From positions 1-5,991 of the forward strand of contig JASLEG010000287.1 in assembly GCA_030151225.1 (NCBI GenBank): DNA of 5,991 nt. The letters run 5' to 3'. Below the pieces are notes generated by a model. It did not search any database. It was given only the letters and a program-made list of their open reading frames with translations, and was not told the origin of the DNA. This document shows positions 1 through 5,795 of this stretch, one piece after another; position 1 is the stretch's first letter; each line of letters begins with the position of its first letter. The position numbers and the translations under genes are program-made. Origin of the DNA: Burkholderia sp. GTDB taxonomy: Bacteria; Pseudomonadota; Gammaproteobacteria; Burkholderiales; Burkholderiaceae.

Positions 1-124
1 CCGCGGACGACAGGACGAAGTCGTCGCTTTCGAAATATTCGTCATGCTTGGTAAAGCCGCCCAGGGCGCGCGCGATGTCGTTCGCGACAGAGGGCTTTTC
101 CGCAATGATCAGTGCTTTGGACAT
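1..124 (-). CDS. topB: DNA topoisomerase III, N-terminal 41 codons (partial, runs off left edge)
   Basis: The minus strand reads ATG at 124-122 and stays open to the window edge, giving 41 residues that begin MSKALIIAEKPSVANDIARA. The IIAEKPSVA stretch is the first strand of the Toprim fold that opens type IA topoisomerases; Glu9 matches the acidic residue used in catalysis in that family. Topoisomerase III nicks and passes single strands and resolves intertwined or recombining DNA in the cytoplasm. Only the start of the protein is visible, so the body, active-site tyrosine and any zinc fingers cannot be checked, and a topA-type enzyme is not formally excluded, although the sequence looks like the topB branch. 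No strong Shine-Dalgarno sequence precedes the start. A separate promoter (180-207) and an upstream terminator (219-247) suggest it is transcribed independently of dprA. Confidence 0.88.
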   Translation of the reverse strand, partial: MSKALIIAEKPSVANDIARALGGFTKHDEYFESDDFVLSSA

Positions 125-179
125 GACTCGAGTGGGTTGGATAGACCGGATGGCCGGGTGACGGCCCTTTTACGACGGC

Positions 180-207
180 TTTATAGCACACGGCGCCGGG
201 CTGTCAC
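180..207 (-). promoter_or_regulatory. Sigma-70-type promoter for topB
   Basis: On the minus strand there is a -35 box GTGACA (207-202, five of six consensus bases), a 16-base spacer, and an extended -10 reading TGC-TATAAA (hexamer at 185-180). Transcription would start near 173, leaving a leader of roughly 50 bases before the topB ATG at 124. The leader contains a short stem, GGCCG/CGGCC at 166-162 and 156-152, of unknown importance. This is the best-matching promoter in the window. Confidence 0.65.
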
Positions 208-218
208 CCCGCGCGTGT

Positions 219-247
219 AAAAAGCGGCCCATCATAAGTGGGGGCCG
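219..247 (-). terminator. Rho-independent terminator of the dprA / thioredoxin-like unit
   Basis: Read on the minus strand, CGGCCC (247-242) pairs with GGGCCG (230-225) around an 11-base loop, followed by one C and a run of five T (223-219). It lies about 80 bases past the thioredoxin-like stop and just upstream of the topB promoter, where a terminator separating the two units would be expected. GC-rich inverted repeats between 250 and 300 could form competing structures. Confidence 0.6.
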
Positions 248-328
248 ATGCGCCCGCAAGCCCGCCGAAATGCCAGACGGGGCGGGCATCCGCGGCATTC
301 GGGCACCCGGTCGAAAGAAAATAAGGGG

Positions 329-709
329 TCAGACAGCAACATCGAGCAGGTTGCGCAACTTCGGCGCGTGCGTGACGCCGGGGATCGCCGTGAGATCCGA
401 GAGCATGCGCTCGACGATGCCCGCGTGCGGCAGCACCGTGCCGAAGAAGCGCACGGCCTGCGCGTCCTCGATCAGGATCGTGGGGAAGTTCTCCACGTCG
501 AAATCGTCGAGCCGGTCGGCGTGGTTCTCGATGTCGATCCACACGAAGCAGGCTTCGGGGTGCGCGGCGGCGAGCCGGTCGAACGCCGTGTCGTAGTCGC
601 GGCAGGTGCCGCACCACGCGGCGCACAGGCAGGCGACGAGCAGCGCGTCGGGGTCGCGGAGGCGCTCGGCGATCCGATCGGCATCGGTATCGAGATTCAG
701 CGCGGGCAT
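329..709 (-). CDS. Thioredoxin-like protein, 126 aa
   Basis: The 126-residue protein is about the size of a single thioredoxin domain. It has the redox motif WCGTC (Trp32, Cys33, Cys36) and a cis-proline segment NFPTIL (Phe75-Pro76), both at the positions expected of the fold. Two extra cysteines (Cys27, Cys29) sit on the strand just before the active site, and there is another at Cys54. I see no signal peptide or membrane segment, so it should be cytoplasmic. CGTC differs from the CGPC of general thioredoxins, and the substrate cannot be told from the sequence. The start at 709 is chosen because AAGGAA (720-715) lies five bases upstream and the residues before it belong to the dprA frame. 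The ATG lies inside the end of dprA (13-base overlap, 697-709), so the two genes are probably co-transcribed and translationally coupled. A role with DprA is not implied by this alone. Confidence 0.85.
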   Translation of the reverse strand: MPALNLDTDADRIAERLRDPDALLVACLCAAWCGTCRDYDTAFDRLAAAHPEACFVWIDIENHADRLDDFDVENFPTILIEDAQAVRFFGTVLPHAGIVERMLSDLTAIPGVTHAPKLRNLLDVAV

Positions 710-2076
710 TGCGGTTCCTTGCTTGATGACGGCGGCGCGGAGTGCGCCTCGTCGCCGGAATGTAGCACGGCGCGCGAAACCGGCGGGGCCGTCGGCCCGG
801 CTGCGGGGGCCGCCCCGGGGGCGGGGTCGACGCGCTGGAAACGGTCGCCGGGCAGGCTCGCCACGCGCCCCGCCAGCTCGAGGCGCAGCAGCAGGTGCGG
901 CAATCGGTCGGGGCCCACGTCGGCGCGCGCGGCGAGCAGATCGACCGGTACCGGGCCGTGCCCGAGCGCGTCGAGCACGGCGAGGGCGTCGGGCGGCAAC
1001 GGCGATGACGACGGGGCGGGCGAGGGGCGCGCCGGCGGGGCAGATGCGGCCACGCGCGGCGTCTTGCCGCTCGCGCGCTGCGGCCGGCGCTCGGGAGCCG
1101 GGGCCGGAGCGGGGGCCGGCGCCGCGTCGCTCGCGGCCGGCGCGATCCCGAACTCTTCGAGCACGTCGTCCGGCGTTTCCACGAGTTTCGCGCCGTCGCG
1201 GATCAGCGCGTGGCAGCCGCGCGAGAGCGGCGCGTGGATCGAGCCGGGAATCGCGAACACCTCGCGGCCGAGCTCGTTGGCGAGCCGCGCCGTGATCAGC
1301 GAGCCCGAGCGCGGCGCGGCTTCCACCACCAGCACGCCGAGGCAGAGCGCCGCGATCAGCCGGTTGCGCTGCGGGAAGTTGGCGGCGCGCGCCGGTGTGC
1401 CGAGCGGCCATTCGGACAGCAGCGCGCCGTGCGCGGCGATCTCGCTGGCCAGCGCGTGGTGCGCGGCCGGATAGACGCGATCGAGCCCGGTGCCCACCAC
1501 GGCCACGGTGCCGGCCGCGCCGGCGAGCGCGCCGCGATGCGCGGCGGCATCGATGCCGCGCGCGAGCCCCGAGATCACCACGAAGCCCGCATCGGCCAGC
1601 GCGCGGGCGAACCAGGCGGCATCGGCGCGCCCCTGCGCGGTGGCGAGCCGGCTGCCGACCAGTGCCACGGCGGGTTGCTGCAGCCGCTGCGGATCGCCTC
1701 TTACATATAGCAGCGGCGGCGGATCGTAGAGCGTGGCGAGGCGCGGCGGATAGGCCGGATCGTGGCGCGTGACGAGTTGCCCGCCCGAGCGCGCGAGCCA
1801 GCCGAGCACGGCATCGGTATCGGCCTCGAGCGTGGCCGCGTGCGGCGCGAGCACGGCGCGCGCGGCCGCCTGGCCGGCGATGCCCGCGAGCGCGGCGTGG
1901 CCGGCCCCGAACAGCGCGTCGAGCGAGGCGAACGCGCGCAGCAGCGCCTCGCCTGCGGCGGTGGTGAGCCCCGGCGCGGACGCCAGGTGCAGCCACGCGG
2001 CCAGCGCCTCTCGGGTGAGCGGCGCGGGTCTCATGGCCGCCGCCGCGCCCACCGGCAGCGACACGCCGGCCGCCAT
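697..2076 (-). CDS. dprA: DNA-processing protein DprA (Smf)
   Basis: DprA binds incoming single-stranded DNA during natural transformation and loads RecA onto it in the cytoplasm. The 459-residue product has an N-terminal helical region (about 20-75), then the Rossmann-like DprA core (about 100-305) with ALVGSR (138-143), SGLARGIDAAAH (169-180), the VGTGLDRVYP turn (194-203), LLSEWPLG (219-226) and the FPQRNRLIA to RSGSLITA block (234-263). An Ala/Pro linker (about 311-360, including a run of Ala-Pro repeats) leads to a C-terminal winged-helix domain (about 361-416). A further 43-residue low-complexity tail ends inside the next gene. It is longer than the roughly 370-residue enzymes of enteric bacteria, mainly because of linker and tail. 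The start at 2076 is the first ATG after an in-frame stop, and codons 1-15 already show high third-position GC; ATG at 2034 (MRPAPLTREA) is a credible alternative. Neither has a clear Shine-Dalgarno sequence. Confidence 0.93.
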   Translation of the reverse strand: MAAGVSLPVGAAAAMRPAPLTREALAAWLHLASAPGLTTAAGEALLRAFASLDALFGAGHAALAGIAGQAAARAVLAPHAATLEADTDAVLGWLARSGGQLVTRHDPAYPPRLATLYDPPPLLYVRGDPQRLQQPAVALVGSRLATAQGRADAAWFARALADAGFVVISGLARGIDAAAHRGALAGAAGTVAVVGTGLDRVYPAAHHALASEIAAHGALLSEWPLGTPARAANFPQRNRLIAALCLGVLVVEAAPRSGSLITARLANELGREVFAIPGSIHAPLSRGCHALIRDGAKLVETPDDVLEEFGIAPAASDAAPAPAPAPAPERRPQRASGKTPRVAASAPPARPSPAPSSSPLPPDALAVLDALGHGPVPVDLLAARADVGPDRLPHLLLRLELAGRVASLPGDRFQRVDPAPGAAPAAGPTAPPVSRAVLHSGDEAHSAPPSSSKEPQCPR

Positions 2077-2084
2077 GCTAAAAT
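2076..2084 (+). promoter_or_regulatory. Candidate extended -10 promoter for def-fmt
   Basis: TGC-TAAAAT matches an extended -10 element (TGn followed by a hexamer with five of six consensus bases) in the AT-rich patch between the divergent dprA and def genes. No convincing -35 box lies 16-18 bases upstream. A start near 2091 would give a leader of about 150 bases before def. The element overlaps the upstream dprA start codon candidate (2076-2074), so expression of the two genes could interfere. A weak opposing -10 (TGTATT, minus strand, about 2104-2099) is the best I can offer for dprA. Confidence 0.4.
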
Positions 2085-2243
2085 TTTCATCATCCGAAAT
2101 ACATCAGCGAATCGCGCGCACCCGCCCGCGGCGTTGGGCTGCGCGGTGCATTCCGCGCGACTCGAGCCTCATCTTCCGGGTATCGCGATGGCCGGGCCAG
2201 TCGGCCGAACGGCCGGTCCCAACCGCTTTCCGAATCGAACATC
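2085..2243 (+). other. Divergent dprA/def intergenic region and def leader
   Basis: This non-coding stretch holds the probable def leader. It contains a compact hairpin, CGGCC-GAAC-GGCCG (2202-2215), about 30 bases before the def ATG. No operator, riboswitch or small gene is recognisable in it. Confidence 0.4.
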
Positions 2244-2747
2244 ATGGCGCTTCTGAACATCCTGCATTTCCCCGACAAACGCCTGCACAAGGTGGCCAAG
2301 CCGGTGGCCGAGGTCAACGACCGCATCCGTCGCCTCGTCGACGACATGGCCGAGACCATGTACGCGGCGCCCGGCATCGGCCTGGCGGCCACCCAGGTGG
2401 ACGTGCATGAGCGCGTGATCGTGATCGACACCTCCGAGGACAAGAACGCGCTGCAGGTGTTCATCAACCCCGAGATCGTGTGGTCGAGCGACGGCAGGCA
2501 GACCTACGAAGAAGGCTGCCTGTCGGTGCCGGGCGTGTACGACGAGGTGGAGCGGTCCGATCACGTGCGTGTGCGCGCGCTCGATCGCGATGGCAACGCC
2601 TTCGAGCTCGAGTGCGAGGGCCTGCTCGCCGTGTGCATCCAGCACGAGATGGATCACCTGCTCGGCCGCGTGTTCGTGCAGTACCTCTCGCCGCTCAAGC
2701 AGAACCGCATCAAGAGCAAGATGAAGAAGCTCGAACGGGCGATGTGA
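2244..2747 (+). CDS. def: Peptide deformylase
   Basis: Peptide deformylase is a metal-dependent hydrolase that removes the formyl group from the N-terminal methionine of nascent proteins at the ribosome exit. All three family motifs are intact: GIGLAATQ (44-51), EGCLSVPG (90-97, metal ligand Cys92) and QHEMDHL (133-139, metal ligands His134 and His138, catalytic Glu135). The 167-residue length is normal for a type I bacterial enzyme, and the C-terminus is lysine/arginine-rich. ATG 2244 starts the conserved ALLNILHFPDKRL sequence; the Shine-Dalgarno signal before it is weak. The fmt start follows the stop after 23 bases, giving the classic def-fmt operon. Nothing about the gene looks damaged or foreign. 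Confidence 0.97.
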   Translation: MALLNILHFPDKRLHKVAKPVAEVNDRIRRLVDDMAETMYAAPGIGLAATQVDVHERVIVIDTSEDKNALQVFINPEIVWSSDGRQTYEEGCLSVPGVYDEVERSDHVRVRALDRDGNAFELECEGLLAVCIQHEMDHLLGRVFVQYLSPLKQNRIKSKMKKLERAM

Positions 2748-2770
2748 GCACGCCAACGGACCGATCCCCC

Positions 2771-3757
2771 ATGACTCATTCGTTGCGCGTCATCTTTGCC
2801 GGCACGCCGGAATTCGCCGCGGCGGCGCTCGCCGCGATCCACGAGGCCGGCTTCGCCGTGCCGCTGGTGCTGACCCAGCCCGACCGCCCGGCCGGCCGCG
2901 GCATGAAGCTGCAGGCCAGCGCCGTGAAGCGCTACGCGCTCGAGCAGGGCCTGCCCGTCGCGCAGCCGCCGTCGCTGCGCCGCACCGGCAAGTTTCCCGC
3001 CGAGGCCGCCGACGCCATCGCGCTGCTGAACGCCACGCCGCACGACGTGATGGTGGTGGCCGCCTACGGGCTGCTGCTGCCGCAGGAGGTGCTCGACATC
3101 CCGCGTCACGGCTGCATCAACATCCACGCTTCCCTGCTGCCGCGCTGGCGCGGCGCCGCGCCGATCCATCGCGCGATCGAGGCCGGCGACGCCGAAACCG
3201 GCGTCACGCTGATGCAGATGGATGCGGGGCTCGATACCGGCGCGATGCTGTCGGAGGCGCGCGCGGCGATCGCGGGCACCGACACCACCGCCACGCTGCA
3301 CGACACGCTGGCCGAGCTCGGCGCGAAGCTGATCGTCGAGGCGCTGGTGCAGCTCGAGCGCGACGGCCAGCTCGCGGCCACGCCGCAGCCGGCCGACGGC
3401 GTGACCTATGCCGAGAAGATCGGCAAGCAGGAAGCCGCGCTCGACTGGCGCGAGCCGGCCGAGGTGCTGGCCCGGCGGATCCGCGCTTTCGACCCGTTCC
3501 CGGGCGGCGCGGGCACGCTCGACGGCGCGGTGCTGAAGCTGTGGGCCGCCGAAGCGATCGCGGCACGCGGCGCGGCGGCCGAGCCGGGCACCATCGTCGC
3601 GGCCGATGCCGACGGCGTGGTGATCGCGTGCGGCAGCGGCGCGCTGCGCGTCACGCAGCTGCAGAAGCCGGGCGGCAAGCGCCTGCCCGCGCGCGAGTTC
3701 CTCGCCGGCGCGCCGCTCGCCGCGGGTCAGCGGTTCGCGTTGACGGAAACGGACTGA
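2771..3757 (+). CDS. fmt: Methionyl-tRNA formyltransferase
   Basis: Fmt transfers a formyl group from 10-formyltetrahydrofolate to Met-tRNA(fMet), making the initiator used in bacterial translation. The N-terminal catalytic domain (about 5-210) shows FAGTPEFAA near the start, the substrate loop LTQPDRPAGRG (34-44), the catalytic NIHASLLPRWRGAAPI segment (Asn117, His119) and MDAGLDTG with catalytic Asp155. The C-terminal tRNA-binding domain (about 211-328) includes YAEKIGKQEAALDW, IRAFDPFPG and LQKPGGKRLPAREFL. At 328 residues it is slightly longer than the roughly 315-residue E. coli enzyme, partly through about eight extra residues around 71-91, which I judge a lineage feature from remembered E. 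coli sequence. ATG 2771 is chosen because MTHSLRVIFAGTPEF places the conserved strand at the very N-terminus; there is only a weak ribosome binding site, so coupling to def is likely. Confidence 0.97.
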   Translation: MTHSLRVIFAGTPEFAAAALAAIHEAGFAVPLVLTQPDRPAGRGMKLQASAVKRYALEQGLPVAQPPSLRRTGKFPAEAADAIALLNATPHDVMVVAAYGLLLPQEVLDIPRHGCINIHASLLPRWRGAAPIHRAIEAGDAETGVTLMQMDAGLDTGAMLSEARAAIAGTDTTATLHDTLAELGAKLIVEALVQLERDGQLAATPQPADGVTYAEKIGKQEAALDWREPAEVLARRIRAFDPFPGGAGTLDGAVLKLWAAEAIAARGAAAEPGTIVAADADGVVIACGSGALRVTQLQKPGGKRLPAREFLAGAPLAAGQRFALTETD

Positions 3758-3767
3758 TCCGGGCCGT

Positions 3768-3805
3768 CTGATGGCGGTGGGCCGTCGCGGCCCGCTTTGC
3801 CATCG
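3768..3805 (+). terminator. Large hairpin terminator after def-fmt
   Basis: Starting 12 bases after the fmt stop, GATGGC (3770-3775) pairs with GCCATC (3799-3804), and inside it GGGCCG (3779-3784) pairs with CGGCCC (3788-3793) around a TCG loop; wobble pairs and a small TT bulge join the two parts into an almost continuous stem of about 15 pairs. There is no long T run, only TTT within the 3' arm, so strength as an intrinsic terminator is uncertain. Confidence 0.55.
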
Positions 3806-3849
3806 CGGCCGCCACCTCGCCAGGCGCTGCCGCCACGCGTCTGCGCGCG

Positions 3850-3855
3850 TAGAAT
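3850..3855 (+). promoter_or_regulatory. Candidate -10 box of the exporter gene
   Basis: TAGAAT lies about 35 bases before the ATG at 3891, in an otherwise GC-rich spacer downstream of the fmt terminator. No good -35 box lies at the usual distance. The position supports separate transcription from def-fmt. Confidence 0.35.
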
Positions 3856-3890
3856 CTCCTCCCGTCGTCCCAGCGATCGTCCCCATCCCC

Positions 3891-4553
3891 ATGCTCGGCA
3901 TCACCCACTTCGCGTTCTTCATGCTGGCCGCGTTCCTGCTGAACGTCACGCCCGGCCCCGACACCGCCTACATCATCGGCCGCAGCGTCGCGCAGGGCCG
4001 CGGCGCCGGCATCGTGTCGGCGCTCGGCATCGGATCCGGCTGCGCGGTTCACACGCTGGCCTGCGCGTTCGGCCTGACCGCGCTGATCGCCGCGTCGCCG
4101 CTCGCGTTCACGCTGATCAAGTACGCGGGCGCGGCCTACCTCGTCTATCTCGGCGTGAAGCTCGTGCTGAGCCGACCCGCCGCGCCGCCCGCTGCCACCG
4201 CCTCGCCCGACGGCGCGAACGCCGCGGGGCCGGTAGCGGCCCGCTCGCTGCGCCAGCTCTACCTGCAGGGCGTCACCACCAACGTGCTGAACCCCAAGGT
4301 GGTGCTGTTCTTCGTGTCGTTCTTCCCGCAGTTCGTGGCGGCCGACAGCCCCCACAAGACGCTCGCCTTCCTCGTGCTCGGCGGCGTGTTCTCGCTGCAG
4401 GGGCTCGCGTGGAGCGTGATCGTGGCGTGGGTGGCCGGCAGCCTCACGCGGCGCCTGTCGGGCAGGACGGCCGTGAAGCAGTGGCTCGACCGCGGGGTGG
4501 GCAGCGTGTTCGTGGGCCTCGGCCTGCGGCTGGCGGTGGCGACGCAGCGCTGA
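3891..4553 (+). CDS. LysE/RhtB family amino acid exporter
   Basis: This 220-residue hydrophobic protein belongs to the LysE/RhtB superfamily, inner-membrane exporters of amino acids or related small metabolites. The family signature is at the N-terminus: NVTPGPDTAYIIGRS (18-32), followed by a Gly-rich stretch GRGAGIVSALGIGSG. Predicted membrane segments lie at roughly 4-25, 38-63, 67-93, 132-152, 157-184 and 202-216, matching the usual six hydrophobic regions. The loop at about 95-118 is Ala/Pro-rich and polar, and accounts for the protein being a little longer than typical members of 205-210 residues. The start at 3891 puts the signature at the usual place; an upstream in-frame ATG at 3771 would translate through the terminator hairpin and the -10 box. 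No Shine-Dalgarno sequence is evident. The substrate cannot be told; there is no adjacent LysR-type regulator in the window. Confidence 0.88.
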   Translation: MLGITHFAFFMLAAFLLNVTPGPDTAYIIGRSVAQGRGAGIVSALGIGSGCAVHTLACAFGLTALIAASPLAFTLIKYAGAAYLVYLGVKLVLSRPAAPPAATASPDGANAAGPVAARSLRQLYLQGVTTNVLNPKVVLFFVSFFPQFVAADSPHKTLAFLVLGGVFSLQGLAWSVIVAWVAGSLTRRLSGRTAVKQWLDRGVGSVFVGLGLRLAVATQR

Positions 4554-4606
4554 CGCACCGACGCGCATGCGATTCGAGGCAACCCTCGCCGTCGTCGTTT
4601 CGCGCC

Positions 4607-4651
4607 ATTGAATTTTTTCGGTGCGCCCTTATCTAACGAATCGCTTACAAT
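4607..4651 (+). promoter_or_regulatory. Candidate htpX promoter region
   Basis: TACAAT (4646-4651) is a good -10 hexamer about 58 bases before the htpX ATG, but its -35 region is poor. Overlapping it, ATTGAA (4607-4612) followed 13-14 bases later by GCCCTTATCTA (4625-4635) partly resembles a sigma-32 heat-shock promoter (CTTGAA, then CCCCATTTA). The match to the sigma-32 -10 is only moderate. One or both could drive htpX. Confidence 0.35.
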
Positions 4652-4655
4652 CGTC

Positions 4656-4680
4656 CGTCGGCTTTTTCGAGATGCCGACG
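4656..4680 (+). promoter_or_regulatory. Inverted repeat in the htpX leader
   Basis: CGTCGGC (4656-4662) and GCCGACG (4674-4680) form a perfect 7-base-pair stem with an 11-base loop containing five T. It begins five bases after the -10 hexamer and so should lie at the 5' end of the mRNA. It ends 16 bases before the ribosome binding site. The T run can alternatively pair with that site. Confidence 0.45.
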
Positions 4681-4696
4681 CATCGAGTTTTCGGTC

Positions 4697-4702
4697 AAGG
4701 AG
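4697..4702 (+). promoter_or_regulatory. Strong ribosome binding site of htpX
   Basis: AAGGAG lies six bases before the htpX ATG at 4709. It is the strongest Shine-Dalgarno match in the window and fixes the start codon. Most neighbours here have weak or no recognisable sites. Confidence 0.85.
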
Positions 4703-4708
4703 TCCGCT

Positions 4709-5566
4709 ATGTTCAATTGGGTCAAGACGGCAATGCTGATGGCCGCGATCACGGCCCTGTTCATCGTGATCGGCGGGGTGATCGGCGGGTCGCGCGGCAT
4801 GGCGATCGCGCTCGTGATCGCGCTGGGGATGAATTTCTTTTCGTACTGGTTCTCGGACAAGATGGTGCTGCGCATGTACAACGCGCAGGAAGTGGACGAG
4901 ACCAGCGCGCCGCAGTTCTACCGCATGGTGCGCGAGCTCGCCACGCGCGCGAACCTGCCGATGCCGCGCGTCTACCTGATCGACGAGGCCGCGCCGAATG
5001 CGTTCGCCACCGGGCGCGACCCGCAGCACGCGGCGGTGGCGGCCACCACCGGCATCCTGCGCGTGCTGTCCGAGCGCGAGATGCGCGGCGTGATGGCCCA
5101 CGAACTCGCGCACGTGAAGCACCGCGACATCCTGATCTCCACGATCTCGGCCACCATGGCCGGCGCGATCTCGGCGCTGGCCAACTTCGCGATGTTCTTC
5201 GGCAGCCGCGACGAGAACGGCCGCCCCACCAACCCGATCGCCGGCATCGCCGTGGCGCTGCTCGCGCCGATCGCGGGCGCGCTGATCCAGATGGCGATCT
5301 CGCGGGCGCGCGAATTCGAGGCCGACCGCGGCGGCGCGCAGATCTCGGGCGATCCGCAGGCGCTGGCCACCGCGCTGGACAAGATCCACCGCTATGCGTC
5401 GGGCATTCCGTTCCAGACGGCCGAGGCGCATCCGGCCACGGCGCAGATGATGATCATGAACCCGCTGGCCGGGGGCTCGATCGCGAACCTGTTCAGCACC
5501 CACCCGGCCACCGAGGAGCGCGTCGCGCGCCTGATGGAGATGGCACGCACGGGGCGCTTCGACTGA
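4709..5566 (+). CDS. htpX: Membrane zinc protease HtpX (peptidase M48 family)
   Basis: HtpX is an inner-membrane metalloprotease with its active site on the cytoplasmic side; it takes part in quality control of membrane proteins alongside FtsH. The 285-residue protein shows two N-terminal hydrophobic segments (about 7-28 and 30-48), the zinc-binding HELAH motif (131-135: His131, catalytic Glu132, His135), two further hydrophobic segments (about 143-164 and 175-197), and the third zinc ligand in REFEAD (Glu202, with Asp206). The C-terminal FSTHPATEERVARL segment (262-275) is also typical of the family. Length and motifs are complete, so the enzyme should be active. The start is fixed by AAGGAG at 4697-4702. 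It is flanked by its own candidate promoter and a strong terminator, so it is probably a single-gene unit. Confidence 0.96.
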   Translation: MFNWVKTAMLMAAITALFIVIGGVIGGSRGMAIALVIALGMNFFSYWFSDKMVLRMYNAQEVDETSAPQFYRMVRELATRANLPMPRVYLIDEAAPNAFATGRDPQHAAVAATTGILRVLSEREMRGVMAHELAHVKHRDILISTISATMAGAISALANFAMFFGSRDENGRPTNPIAGIAVALLAPIAGALIQMAISRAREFEADRGGAQISGDPQALATALDKIHRYASGIPFQTAEAHPATAQMMIMNPLAGGSIANLFSTHPATEERVARLMEMARTGRFD

Positions 5567-5595
5567 CGCCCCCGGTCGCACCGGTATTGCCTTCG

Positions 5596-5631
5596 CGGGC
5601 CGCGCGTCGAGACGCGCGGCCCGTTTCGTTT
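5596..5631 (+). terminator. Rho-independent terminator of htpX
   Basis: A perfect inverted repeat of 13 bases, CGGGCCGCGCGTC (5596-5608) and GACGCGCGGCCCG (5611-5623), is followed by TTTCGTTT (5624-5631). It starts 29 bases after the htpX stop. The innermost pair must open to form the loop, leaving a 12-pair GC-rich stem. No gene lies on the opposite strand nearby. Confidence 0.85.
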
Positions 5632-5701
5632 CCGGGCCCCGCCCGCCGCCGACGCCCAACCGGCGGCCCCCGCCACCGCCCGGGCCGCTCCCACGCCGCG
5701 C

Positions 5702-5707
5702 TACAAT
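5702..5707 (+). promoter_or_regulatory. Candidate -10 box of rsmB
   Basis: TACAAT stands out in a GC-rich spacer after the htpX terminator, about 85 bases before the rsmB ATG. No good -35 box is visible at 16-18 bases. Transcription would start close to 5714. Confidence 0.4.
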
Positions 5708-5717
5708 GCGCGGTTTG

Positions 5718-5795
5718 ATGCCTCGCTTGCCCGCAGCGCACTCCGTGCCGCGCCGGCGCCCGCGCCTGCCCGTATCCGCCGCCCGTATTCCATGA
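5718..5795 (+). CDS. Possible 25-codon leader reading frame upstream of rsmB
   Basis: An ATG at 5718 opens a 25-codon frame ending at TGA 5793-5795. It overlaps the rsmB ATG (5792-5794) as ATGA, the classic arrangement for translational coupling. The predicted peptide begins MPRLPAAHSV and is rich in proline and arginine. It has no ribosome binding site and would start only a few bases after the predicted mRNA 5' end, so it would have to be translated as a nearly leaderless message. I do not recognise it, and a chance frame in GC-rich DNA is quite possible. Confidence 0.25.
   Translation: MPRLPAAHSVPRRRPRLPVSAARIP

Noticed and set aside
248..1474. A 408-codon plus-strand frame opposite dprA and the thioredoxin-like gene.
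   Set aside because: It is antisense to two genes with clear family motifs; its product is low-complexity Ala/Arg/Gly sequence with no recognisable domain. Long antisense frames are expected in DNA this GC-rich.
329..1996. A 555-codon minus-strand frame that ends in the thioredoxin-like protein, suggesting a fusion.
   Set aside because: Upstream of the ATG at 709 the sequence is an arginine-rich shadow of dprA. The ribosome binding site at 720-715 and the intact DprA frame show the real start.
2480..2770. A 97-codon N-terminal extension of Fmt overlapping def.
   Set aside because: It is the shadow of def in another frame; Fmt enzymes begin a few residues before the conserved FAGTPEFA strand, which fits ATG 2771.
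3771..3890. A 40-residue N-terminal extension of the exporter from an upstream ATG.
   Set aside because: It would translate the terminator hairpin and the TAGAAT box, is arginine-rich, and would displace the family's N-terminal first membrane segment.
2654..3964. A 436-codon minus-strand frame opposite fmt.
   Set aside because: It is antisense to fmt, has no family motifs, and shows the biased composition of a shadow frame.
4575..4588. A small stem, CGAGG-CAAC-CCTCG, after the exporter gene as a terminator.
   Set aside because: Only five pairs and no T run directly after it; too weak to call.
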